From Deltaproteobacteria bacterium (GTDB lineage Bacteria > Myxococcota_A > Polyangia > Polyangiales > Ga0077539), in assembly GCA_016218725.1 (NCBI GenBank), contig JACRDB010000077.1, forward strand, positions 20,779-84,778: 64,000 nucleotides of DNA. The letters are read 5' to 3'. A program made the position numbers and the translations under genes. The notes below the pieces were generated by a model that saw nothing but the letters and a program-made list of their open reading frames with translations, searched no databases and had not been told where the DNA came from. The stretch's first letter is position 1; the number at the start of each line of letters is the position of its first letter. This document shows positions 33,322 through 41,600 of this stretch, piece after piece.

Positions 33322-34428
33322 CTAGAGCAGCGCGTCGTCGATGGCCTCCGGGGGCTCGTCCACGGCCTTGGGCGCCTGGGCCGAGCGCACCCAGGCCACC
33401 AGCGGGTCTACGTAGCTCTCGAAGGGCGGGCACCGCAGGCCCCGGGCGCCCAGGAGCGCGCGGGCTCCGTCGTCCCGGAAGGTGGCCCTCGGCGCCAGGC
33501 GCTCCAGGAAGGCCCTGGGGCTGCGCGCGATGCGCTCGATGCCCGGGGCAGAAAGAAACGCCCGGGTGAGGTTCATCGGGATGAAGCCCCGCGGGAGCCT
33601 GCGGCCCGCCGCGCGGGCCACGGCCTCGAAGACGGCCCTCGCGGTGGTGGGGGCCGGGTCCAGGACGTGAAACGTGCGCCCCAGGGCCTCCGGGGCCTCG
33701 GCCAGCGCCAGGCCCGCCCGGGCCACGTAGTCCACCGGGACCAGGTCCAGCGGGGCATCGCCGCGGCCGGGCAGCGGGAGGCTCACCTCCGCCGGGGCGT
33801 TCAGGAGCAGGAGGAGGAACAGGTACGGCCCTTCGAGCTGGTCTACCTCGCCGGTGCGGGAGTCTCCCACCACCAGCGAGGGCCTCACGATGGTGACCGG
33901 CAGCTTCTCCCGGGCGCGGCGCAGGAGCGCCTCGGCGCGCCAGAGGGAGGCCTCCACGGGCGAGCGGAAGCGCTGCCCGAGGTCAAAGTCCTCTTCGCGG
34001 ACGGTGCCCCGGGCGTCGCCCGCCACCAGGGTGGACGAGTAGGCCACCAGGCGCCGAAGCTCCGGGGCCTCACGGGCGAGCTCCAGCACCTCGCGGGTGC
34101 CCTGGACGTTCACCCTCTCGGTGCGCGGGCCCTCGGCGCTGTCCGAGGTCACCTGCGCGGCATGCTGGATGGCCGTGACGCGCCGGGCGAGGGCCAGCCA
34201 GTCGCGGCCCGGCAGCCCGAGGTCCAGGGACGTCACGTCCCCTTCGAGGAGCTCCACCCGGCGGGCGCGCTCCTCGCCCAGCTCCGAGAGAAAACCCTGG
34301 GCGAGCTCCAGTCGTGAAGGGCGCACCAGGAGCGCGATATGGGTCTCCGGGCGCGCGAGGAGCTCCCGGGCGAGGCACTTTGCCAGCACCCTGGGGAAGC
34401 CCGTGACGAGGGTGAGGTCCGTACTCAC
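33322..34428 (-). CDS. Extended SDR / thioester-reductase-like NAD(P)-binding protein
   Basis: A 368-residue protein with an N-terminal Rossmann fold (LTLVTGFPRVLAKCLARELLAR), VELLEGDVTSLDLGL, IQHAAQVTSDSAEGPRTERVNVQGTREVLELA, a YSSTLVAG segment and VTIVRPSLVVGDSRTGEVDQLEGPY. This matches male-sterility/thioester-reductase (NAD_binding_4) proteins that reduce acyl thioesters or modify sterol-like substrates. The nucleotide motif TGFPRVLA departs from the usual TGxxGxxG, lacking the second Gly, so cofactor use is in question. GTG 34428 overlaps the coaE stop by 4 bases (GTGA), implying a coaE-SDR operon. Confidence 0.82.
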   Translation of the reverse strand: MSTDLTLVTGFPRVLAKCLARELLARPETHIALLVRPSRLELAQGFLSELGEERARRVELLEGDVTSLDLGLPGRDWLALARRVTAIQHAAQVTSDSAEGPRTERVNVQGTREVLELAREAPELRRLVAYSSTLVAGDARGTVREEDFDLGQRFRSPVEASLWRAEALLRRAREKLPVTIVRPSLVVGDSRTGEVDQLEGPYLFLLLLLNAPAEVSLPLPGRGDAPLDLVPVDYVARAGLALAEAPEALGRTFHVLDPAPTTARAVFEAVARAAGRRLPRGFIPMNLTRAFLSAPGIERIARSPRAFLERLAPRATFRDDGARALLGARGLRCPPFESYVDPLVAWVRSAQAPKAVDEPPEAIDDALL

Positions 34429-35048
34429 GAGAGGTTCCTCCGGGGAGGGCCGAAGCGGGTGACGAGCTCGGCGTAGAGCTCGCGGGTGCGGGCCAGGAGG
34501 CGCTCCTGCGAGGAGGAGTTGTCCACCACCCAGCGGGCCAGGGCGACCTTGCGGCTCAGGGGCCACTGCGAGGCGATGCGGGCGCGGGCGTCGGCCTCGC
34601 CGCGGCGGTCCCGACCAAGGAGCCGCTGGAGCTGCACGGACGGTTGGGCGGTCACCACCACGAGCCCATCGAAGCCCCTCCAGGCGCCGTTTTCAACCAC
34701 CACGGAGGCCTCGTACAGCACGAAGCCATGGCCGGCCAGGGAGAGCGTCTGGAGGCGCTCCATGCTCTCGGCGCCGATGCGCGGGTGGAGGATGCCGTTG
34801 AGCCTCTCGCGCAGGGCGGGGTCGCCGAAGACGCGGTCCCCGAGGCGCTTCCGGTCCAGGGCGCCGGTGTCATCCAGGAGGTCCTGGCCAAAGGCATCGA
34901 GCACGGCCTGGAGGCCCTCGGAGCCGGGGCGGGTGACGTCCCGGGCGACCTGGTCGGCGTCCACCACGGGGACCCCGAGGGCGGCCATGGTGCGCGCCAC
35001 GGTGCTCTTGCCGCATGCGATCCCACCGGTGAGCGCCAGGACGGCCAT
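34425..35048 (-). CDS. coaE: Dephospho-CoA kinase
   Basis: A 207-residue kinase with the P-loop LTGGIACGKSTVA (residues 5-17), VVDADQVARDV, LNGILHPRI, FVLYEASVVVENGAW (the usual PLLFE region) and VVVVTAQPSVQLQRLLGRD. CoaE phosphorylates dephospho-CoA at the ribose 3'-OH in the last step of coenzyme A synthesis. Length and motif order are standard. The usual DxPLLFE is here YEASVVVEN, a common variant in this phylum as far as I recall. First gene of a two-gene operon with the SDR gene. Confidence 0.93.
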   Translation of the reverse strand: MAVLALTGGIACGKSTVARTMAALGVPVVDADQVARDVTRPGSEGLQAVLDAFGQDLLDDTGALDRKRLGDRVFGDPALRERLNGILHPRIGAESMERLQTLSLAGHGFVLYEASVVVENGAWRGFDGLVVVTAQPSVQLQRLLGRDRRGEADARARIASQWPLSRKVALARWVVDNSSSQERLLARTRELYAELVTRFGPPRRNLS

Positions 35049-35124
35049 CGCTGGCGTACAGAAGTACCACACCGCGTGAAATTCGCGATTCCCGTGGACC
35101 CCGGCGTAGAGTCTCGCCGTCGCC

Positions 35125-36135
35125 GTGCCGGACCCTCGCGACCCCGCCCCGAGCAGCGTCATCCACGTGGATTTCGCCCGTCGCCGCAAGGGCCCCCAGG
35201 GGCCCTCGGAGCCCGGCGGGCCTGCGGGCACCCCGGAGCCGGACCTGGAGGGGGCGGCGGTGGCGCGCACCTTCACCGCGGCGGAGGTGGCGGACGTCTT
35301 CGGGCTCTCCACCAAGGTGCTGGAGCGCTGGAACCGCCACGGGATCGTGCGCCCCTCGGGGCGCCGGGGCCGGGCGGCGGTGTATACATTCCAAGACCTG
35401 GTGGCGGTGCGCACGGCCAAGGGGCTCACCGACGCGGGCTTCCCCGTGGCGCAGCTCAAGCGCGCCCTGGAGCGCCTGAGGGACACCACCCCGGAGGCCT
35501 CGCAGCCCCTGGCGGACGCGCACGTACGGGCCCAGGGGCGGCAGCTCCTGGCCCGCACGGACGCCCTCGGCGGCGCGAGCTTCGACCCGGCCACGGGGCA
35601 GTTGTTGTTGGATTTCAACCACCAGGCGCTCCGGGAGGACGTGGTGCGGAGGCTCCGCCCGAGGCTCGCCCCGCGGCTGGCCGAGGCCTACGAGCTCTAC
35701 CTGGAGGGCCTGCGCCTCGACGAGGACGAGACCACCCAGGACCGCGCCGAGGGCGCCTACCGCGGGGCCCTGGAGCTCGACCCGAAGCTGGCCAACGCGC
35801 TGGTGAACCTCGGCAACCTCCGGCTGGCGAAGCGAGACCTGGACGATGCCGAGGGCCTCTACCGCCGGGCCCTGGCCGCGGACCCGGGGCTGGCCGAGGC
35901 GCCGTACAACCTCGGGTACCTCCTGGCCGAGCGGGGCCAGCACCGCGAGGCCGCGGGGATGTTCACCCGCGCGCTGGAGCTCCAACCGAAATTCCCCGAG
36001 GCGCATTTCAACCTGGCCAACGTGTGCGCCGAGGTGGGTGACCTGAAGCGCGCCGAGGAGCACTACCGCGCGTACCTCGCGCTGGAGCCCGACGGCCGCT
36101 GGAGCGCCCTGGCGCGGCAGTACCTCGGGGGGTAG
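35125..36135 (+). CDS. MerR-type HTH protein with C-terminal TPR domain
   Basis: A 336-residue protein. Residues about 49-115 are a MerR-like winged helix (FTAAEVADVFGLSTKVLERWNRHGIVRPSGRRGRAAVYTFQDLVAVRTAKGL). A linker predicted to be helical follows. From about residue 185 there are four TPR units (DRAEGAYRGALELDPKLANALVNLGNLRL, LDDAEGLYRRALAADPGLAEAPYNLGYLLAE, HREAAGMFTRALELQPKFPEAHFNLANV, LKRAEEHYRAYLALEP). A DNA-binding domain with a protein-interaction scaffold suggests a regulator controlled by a partner protein. Divergent from coaE; GTG start 35125. Confidence 0.85.
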   Translation: MPDPRDPAPSSVIHVDFARRRKGPQGPSEPGGPAGTPEPDLEGAAVARTFTAAEVADVFGLSTKVLERWNRHGIVRPSGRRGRAAVYTFQDLVAVRTAKGLTDAGFPVAQLKRALERLRDTTPEASQPLADAHVRAQGRQLLARTDALGGASFDPATGQLLLDFNHQALREDVVRRLRPRLAPRLAEAYELYLEGLRLDEDETTQDRAEGAYRGALELDPKLANALVNLGNLRLAKRDLDDAEGLYRRALAADPGLAEAPYNLGYLLAERGQHREAAGMFTRALELQPKFPEAHFNLANVCAEVGDLKRAEEHYRAYLALEPDGRWSALARQYLGG

Positions 36136-36140
36136 GGGAG

Positions 36141-36164
36141 GGGTGCGGGGTCCAGACCGCACCC
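36141..36164. terminator. Bidirectional terminator hairpin
   Basis: GGGTGCGG and CCGCACCC form a perfect 8-bp stem with an 8-base loop between the convergent MerR-TPR gene (stop 36135) and the repressor gene (stop 36182). It marks the left edge of the defence island. Confidence 0.5.
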
Positions 36165-36181
36165 AGGCCGCCTCCCGCACG

Positions 36182-37000
36182 TCACGCTGGGGAGTTGGGC
36201 GTCAGGACCTCAAGGAGTTCGGCGGCGATGCGCACGTCGCCCAGGTGGCCGCCGTCGAGCACGATGGGCCCGAAGGCAGGGTTGTCGGGCGCGAGTCGGA
36301 TCTCGCTCCAGGGTGCGTCCGAGCCCTCCGGGGCTCGGACCCCGCGGAAGCGCTTGACGGTGTAGCTGGCCGCGGTGTCTGCGTCGATGAGCCCCCGGTA
36401 CTGCGCGAGCACCACCTTGCCCGACGGGTCACCATGCACCGGCGCAGAGAAGAGCACGTAGGCGCCGCTCGGGATCGTGGGCTCCATCGAACGGCCCAGA
36501 ACCCGAGCGACAAAGCAGCCCCGGTGGAGTTTGCGGCGGGTGCGTGGGATCACCCAGCGGGTGCCGCGGTCGACGCGGGTGCCGTCAAAGCCCCCGGCAG
36601 CGACATCGAGGCCGAGGAGCGGGACCGAGGCCGGGGGGTCGGTGATCGCATCGGGAGGCGCCGTTTCGGTGAAGGGCAGTTCCTCCGGAGGGGCTGCCGC
36701 GGGGCGGAGCCTGAGGGCCGTGAGCAGCGCCCGGAGTGCCTCGGGAGAGAGGTCCCGGGTGGCGTCAATGACTCGATGGCGGAGGTGGCTGGGGTCGGGG
36801 GTGACCAGGAGGTCGAGGATTTCGACACCAAGGCGTCCGGCGAGCAGCTCGAGCACACCGAGGGTGGGGAGCTGCTGGCCGGACTCTATCTTGGAGAGGG
36901 TCCCCTTCCAAATGCCGACCTCGTAGGCGGTCTTCTCCTGGGTGACCCCAAGGGCCTCGCGTAGAGTCCGGACCCGGCGGCCGAGGTCCCGCGCCAGCAT
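36182..37000 (-). CDS. XRE-S24 (LexA/CI-type) self-cleaving repressor divergent from BREX
   Basis: A 272-residue protein. Residues 8-63 form an XRE-type HTH (VRTLREALGVTQEKTAYEVGIWKGTLSKIESGQQLPTL). Residues about 125-270 form an S24 peptidase domain like LexA and lambda CI. The cleavage-site motif VAAGGF places the scissile bond at Ala135-Gly136, Ser171 in GRSMEPTIPSG is the nucleophile, and Lys216 in YTVKRFRG is the general base. All features for RecA-stimulated self-cleavage are present. ATG 37000 begins at the HTH; the frame is open further upstream without a plausible domain. The gene is divergent from brxA with 195 bases between, containing a matching dyad operator. A repressor of the BREX operon that is inactivated by DNA damage is inferred. 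Described BREX regulators of the BrxR/WYL type are different in fold. Confidence 0.9.
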   Translation of the reverse strand: MLARDLGRRVRTLREALGVTQEKTAYEVGIWKGTLSKIESGQQLPTLGVLELLAGRLGVEILDLLVTPDPSHLRHRVIDATRDLSPEALRALLTALRLRPAAAPPEELPFTETAPPDAITDPPASVPLLGLDVAAGGFDGTRVDRGTRWVIPRTRRKLHRGCFVARVLGRSMEPTIPSGAYVLFSAPVHGDPSGKVVLAQYRGLIDADTAASYTVKRFRGVRAPEGSDAPWSEIRLAPDNPAFGPIVLDGGHLGDVRIAAELLEVLTPNSPA

Positions 37001-37033
37001 GGGCGCCCCAGCCCGAGGGATCTTCGGCACCCC

Positions 37034-37061
37034 TTGACGGTAGACAGCCGCCCGGGATACA
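37034..37061 (+). promoter_or_regulatory. Candidate brxA promoter
   Basis: TTGACG at 37034-37039 is followed after 16 bases by GATACA at 37056-37061, resembling a sigma-70 -35/-10 pair with a weak -10. It lies directly before the dyad operator and about 135 bases upstream of the brxA ATG. Assignment by eye only. Confidence 0.35.
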
Positions 37062-37062
37062 C

Positions 37063-37079
37063 GTTTCTCTAGAAGAAAC
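37063..37079. promoter_or_regulatory. Candidate repressor operator, perfect dyad
   Basis: GTTTCT-CTAGA-AGAAAC is a 6-bp perfect inverted repeat with a 5-base spacer, AT-rich in a GC-rich setting. It lies 1 base after the candidate -10 box and 63 bases before the repressor start. Its size and symmetry suit an XRE dimer, so repressor binding would block brxA transcription and possibly its own. Confidence 0.55.
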
Positions 37080-37195
37080 CTGCTTCCGTCGAGTACGGGT
37101 GGGCGTGGCGGTCGAGGCAGGCCAGAGGCCCCTGCACGGGCGTCAGAGTGCCTCGCACGAGCGGACAGGTGTGGGTTCGCGAAGAGGGACCATTG

Positions 37196-38038
37196 ATGAC
37201 CTGTAGGGAAACACCCGAGGCTCCGATCCCCCAGCGCCGCGGCGGCGGGGCAGTTCGGCCAGACGAGCACCCTGGTCGGGACACCGGACCCTACAGCACC
37301 CGCAACACCTCCAAAGGCTCGCTCGTCGCCGAGGCGCTCAGCGTATTTCGTGCGCTCGATGCTGGGATGTCCATCGAGGAAATCCGCGCAGCCTGCCTCG
37401 GCGGGAGGCTCCTACGGCAGACCGCGAGAGAGACGCGCCTCCGCATCTGGGATTCTCTGCACTGGAGATTCCTCGCGTGGAACCCTCCGTCGTGGGTGCT
37501 CGCAGACCTCGCGGCCGCCGCTCGTGGCGATGTAACGTCCCCGCGTTTTGTCGGCCTTGTCTATGTGCACTTCGCTCGTCGTGATCGCCTGACCTTCGAC
37601 TTCGTGACCGACAAGCTCTGGCCGCTCTGGAAGACCGGGGCCCTCCGGGTACGTCGCGACGATGTCATCGACTTTCTCTCCGAGAGCGCCCAGGGCCTGC
37701 CGAGCAGATGGCGTGAGAGTACGCGCCTGAAGGTCGCCGGCAACATGTTGTCCGCGCTGCGAGACTTTGGCCTCCTTCTCGGCGTCCAGCGGAAGACCCT
37801 CCAGCGCCCGGTCGTCGCGCCGGAGGTCGCCCTCCACCTCTGCCGTCTGTTGGACGTCGAGGGGCTGCGGGGCCGCGCGTTGCTCGAGGCGCGCGACTGG
37901 CGTCTCTTCCTCTGGAACGCCCAGGACACGTCGCTGGCGCTGGCCCAGCTCGCACAGCGGGGCGAGCTTCGGTTCGAGCGCTCGGGCCGTACCGTGGTGC
38001 TCGACGTGCCCAGGCACCCGCTCGGAGCCGGACCATGA
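37196..38038 (+). CDS. brxA: BREX protein BrxA (DUF1819)
   Basis: A 280-residue protein. The conserved part begins near residue 33: YSTRNTSKGSLVAEALSVFRALDAGMSIEEIRAACLGG, then RLRIWDSLHWRFLAW, VGLVYVHFARRDRLTFDFVTDKLWPLW and FLSESAQGLPSRWRESTRLKVAGNMLSALRDFGLL. This is the DUF1819 pattern of BrxA, a small helical DNA-binding protein of unknown precise role in BREX. ATG 37196 has AGAGGG about 9 bases upstream; a GTG at 37148 in the same frame is less likely. The first 30 residues are Pro/Gly/Arg-rich and poorly conserved-looking, so the true start may lie later. First gene of the operon; ATGA overlap with brxB. Confidence 0.9.
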   Translation: MTCRETPEAPIPQRRGGGAVRPDEHPGRDTGPYSTRNTSKGSLVAEALSVFRALDAGMSIEEIRAACLGGRLLRQTARETRLRIWDSLHWRFLAWNPPSWVLADLAAAARGDVTSPRFVGLVYVHFARRDRLTFDFVTDKLWPLWKTGALRVRRDDVIDFLSESAQGLPSRWRESTRLKVAGNMLSALRDFGLLLGVQRKTLQRPVVAPEVALHLCRLLDVEGLRGRALLEARDWRLFLWNAQDTSLALAQLAQRGELRFERSGRTVVLDVPRHPLGAGP

Positions 38039-38607
38039 GCGGTGTTGAGGACTGGGCGTGGAAGCTCCGCGAGGCCACGGACCGCGTGCGCACGCGCTAT
38101 CAGCACATCGGGCGCAAGACCGGGGCGCCCTTCCTGGCAGTGGTGTACCCGCCGGAGTCGGAGCGGGCCGTCCTGCGTGAGTGGCGCACGCTCGCCGCGA
38201 CGCTGGAGCCAGAGTTTTCGATCCGTCCTGTCGACGTGCTCGACGTGACGGCGCGCGTGGTGGACCGGTTTGGTGTGAGCGCCATGGTGGACGCGATGAG
38301 CGATCCGATGCCCGGCTCGGACCCTGCGTCGGAGCTGTGCTCTCTGTGGACAAACGCCGTTGCCACCGAGGTGCGTGAGGCCGTGACCAGACCCGACGCG
38401 GGACGTCCGGTCGTCGTGCTGGAGCGGATGGCCGCGCTCTACCCGGTGTCGGGACCCCGCGCCGTGATGCAGACGCTCTGGGACGGCGACCACGCGGCGC
38501 TTGAGGGACCGGCGATCCTGCTGATCCCCGGCGTCCTCGTCGAGGCGCGCGTGTACCGCTTCCTCGGGAAGAGCGAGGAGTTCATGTACCGAGGAGACAT
38601 CCTGTGA
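38035..38607 (+). CDS. brxB: BREX protein BrxB (DUF1788)
   Basis: A 190-residue protein with the DUF1788 features: APFLAVVYPPESERAVLREWRTLAATLE, VRPVDVLDVTARVVDRFG-like region, RPVVVLERMAALYPVSGPRAVMQTLWD and GPAILLIPGVLVEARVYRFLGKSEEFMYRGDIL. The final MYRGDIL is typical of BrxB. BrxB is required for BREX function and interacts with other BREX components; its activity is not defined. It overlaps brxA by 4 bases and is followed after 34 bases by brxC with a strong ribosome site (GGGGGAGAAGG). Confidence 0.92.
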   Translation: MSGVEDWAWKLREATDRVRTRYQHIGRKTGAPFLAVVYPPESERAVLREWRTLAATLEPEFSIRPVDVLDVTARVVDRFGVSAMVDAMSDPMPGSDPASELCSLWTNAVATEVREAVTRPDAGRPVVVLERMAALYPVSGPRAVMQTLWDGDHAALEGPAILLIPGVLVEARVYRFLGKSEEFMYRGDIL

Positions 38608-38641
38608 TGACGTTCATTGGCCGCGGCGGGGGAGAAGGACG

Positions 38642-41600
38642 ATGAAGCTCGCAGACATCTTCGAGACGCGCATCGAGGAGAAGATCGACCCGGTCATCAA
38701 GGTCGGCGAGGTGCAAAGCGAGGCCAAACTCGCCTCGGAGGTCGGCGCGTACGTGGTGACGCCCACGATCGAGAGGTATATCGACGAGTTCCTGGAGCAC
38801 TACACGGACTCCTTCCGGCTCCAGACCACGGAGGTCGGCTCCTGGATCTCGGGCTACTTCGGCTCAGGCAAGTCGCACCTGGCCAAGATCCTCGCGCTGC
38901 TCGCCGAGAACCGCTCGCTCCTGGGACACACCGCGGCGAAGCGCTTTGAGGGACGGGTACCGCCAACGGCCCCGATGCGGGCGTCGATCGTGCGAAGCCT
39001 CGGCCAGCTCGATCAGTGCTCCACGCGTGTCCTCGCCTTCAACCTCAACACGCTCGTCGACGGCAAGACGACGCCGCTGTCGCGGCTCCTGCTCTCGCAA
39101 TACTACCAATCGCGCGGCTACTGTTCAAACCTCTTCTTCGCGAGGGTCATCGAGCAGGAGATCGACCGGCGAGGCAAGCTCGCGGAGCTCCACGCCGAGG
39201 TCTCGGCGCGGGCGGGCCAACCATGGTCTGACATCCGAAAGAACCCCGGCTTCTACGCGAAGCACCTGTACCAGGCGGCCTGTACGGTGGCGCCCGATGC
39301 CTTCGGGAGCCCCGCGGAGGTCGCGCAGGCGCTGAAGAACGCCGAGCACGGGGACCTCTACAATGTCCAGCTCCTCGTACAGACCATGCTGGACGACCTG
39401 GCCGCGCGTGAGAAGGAGAGCAAGAAGCCGGCGCGTATCTTGTTCGTCCTCGACGAGTCCGGTCAGTGGATTGAAGACGACGCCGGACGTCTCGCGCAGC
39501 TCCAGGCGCTGGTCGAAGAGGCGGCGATCAGAGGGCAGGGGAAGATCTGGATCTTCGTCACGACACACGAGGACATGGGCGCCATCTACCAGAACGCCCG
39601 CGCGCTTCGGGCGGACATGAAGAAGATCGAGGGCCGCTTCCGGTTCAAGTGGTCGTTGACCACGGAGAACATCGAGCTGGTCCTGGAGGATCGAATCTTC
39701 AAGAAGAAGCTCGCCGGGCGCGACGCCGTCGGCAAGGCCCACGACGCGGCGCCCGGCGTGCTCCGGGGCCTTGGGGAGCTGGCGAACACCAGCCAGAAGC
39801 TGCCGAGCTGCGAGCGCGACCGCTTTGTCACGCTCTACCCGTTCTTCCCATACCAGGTGCACCTCATCCCTGAGATCGTAAAGAGCCTTCGCTCCAGGGG
39901 CGGGCGCGGCGAGCAGCTCTCGGGCTCCACGCGGACGCTGCTGGCGATCACCCAGGACATCCTCCGCGCCGGTCGTCGGCCGTACCTCCAGCTCGAGGTC
40001 GGCGAGCTGGTGTCCTTCGACGAGGTCTATGGGAACCTCTCGGGCGAGAGTGAGGTGAGCCCGGACGTCCGGCGCGAGCTCTCGCGCGTCGAGGAGGTGG
40101 TTCCCGGCGCCAGCGCGCTGACGCGGCGGGTCGCGGAGGTGCTCTACCTCATCCGCGAGATCGCCTACGTGCCGCGGACCATCGACAACGTGGCGCGGCT
40201 CCTGGTCGAGTCGACGAGCGATGACCTGTCCGGGCTCACAGCCCGGCTCCAGCCTGAACTTGAGAAGCTCATCGGTGCGAAGATGGCCACCCGCATCGGT
40301 GACGAGTACGAGTTCCTCACCGGCGAGCGGCGGACCTTCGAGGACGAGGTCGCGACCATCGCAACCCAGCTCCGGCAGCAGGACCGCGAGGCCGGCTTTG
40401 CCAGGCACTTCGTCTTCGATCCCGAGACGAGGAAGAACCACCTCCATTCCCTCCTCGGCTTCGAGACCGTCCCATTCAAGGACGGCGAGTTCGAGGTGCG
40501 CCTCAACATGGATGGCACCTCGGCGCTGAAGAACGGCCACATCGAGGTGCGAATGTACTCGCCCCTCGCAGCGCTCGGGGGGGTGAAGGTGCCCGACCTC
40601 GAGGACCAGAGCCTGCGCGCCGACGAGCAGCAGACGATCTTCGTCCTCTGTGATCGCGTCCCGGGTTTCGACCGGGACCTGAACCGCCTCCTCGCGCTCC
40701 GCGAGGTCGTCACCACCTGGAAGCGGGACTCACAGAAATCGGAGGAGGCGCGCAGGCTCGCGACCGAACGGGAAACCAGCGACCTTTCGAAGCTCGAGCG
40801 CAAGGTCCAGGAGGGCCTCAAGGCAGGCCTCCGGCAGGCGCACGTGATCTTCCGGGGCTCCAGCCGCGCCCTCTCGCCGCGCTCGGGCCAGACCCCCGGC
40901 GCCACCCTTCGCGCCGAGCTTGCGACCTTCTGGCCCACGCTGTACCCCAGGTTCGAGAAGGTCCCGGGCCGCATCGCCCAGGAGCAGAAGGCCATTCTTG
41001 ACGTGCTGGGGGGCGAGAAGAAGCTCGCGCCCGACGTCGAGGCGCTACGCCTCTTCGACAAAGCCGGCGCGCTGGACCCGCACTCTCCCCTGCTCGACGC
41101 CCTCCGGATCTTCCTCTCAAGCCGACAGGGCAAGAAGGAACGGACGCTGGGGAAGAACCTCCTCGACGAGTTCGGCGCTCCGCCGTACGGATGGGATCGG
41201 AACGCGGTGCGGGTCGGCGTGGCTGCGTGCGTGCGCGCCGGCACGATCAAGGTGCTCCTTGGCAAGATGCCGCACACGAACCCGGCGGACCCCACGCTCC
41301 AAAAGGCGCTGCGAGACAGCCGCGAGTTCGACAAGGTCGAGCTCGTCCTTGAGGACTCGGAGGTCGCCGCGGAGGTCCTTGAGGAGACCCGTACGCTGCT
41401 CATGAAGCTCACTGGCACGCGCAAGATCGACGAGACGCCAGCGGCGCTGCATGACGTGATGGAGACCTTCGGACGCGAGAAGCTCGCCCGCGCCGACACG
41501 GTGACCCTCTGGGCTGACCCCGCCTGTCTTCCGCGCCCCAAGGCCTTCGGCGAAGGCAGGGATGCACTCCAGAGCGTGCTCGCGCTGTCGAACCCGATGC

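Noticed and set aside
32483..33433. N-terminal extension of the FHA-ATPase upstream of ATG 32482
   Set aside because: The extension has shadow-like composition, overlaps the HAD phosphatase gene, and the FHA domain begins exactly at ATG 32482.
36135..37200. Attachment site or tRNA at the left edge of the defence island
   Set aside because: No tRNA, integrase or obvious direct repeat pair was found at either edge (36.1 kb and 53.5 kb).
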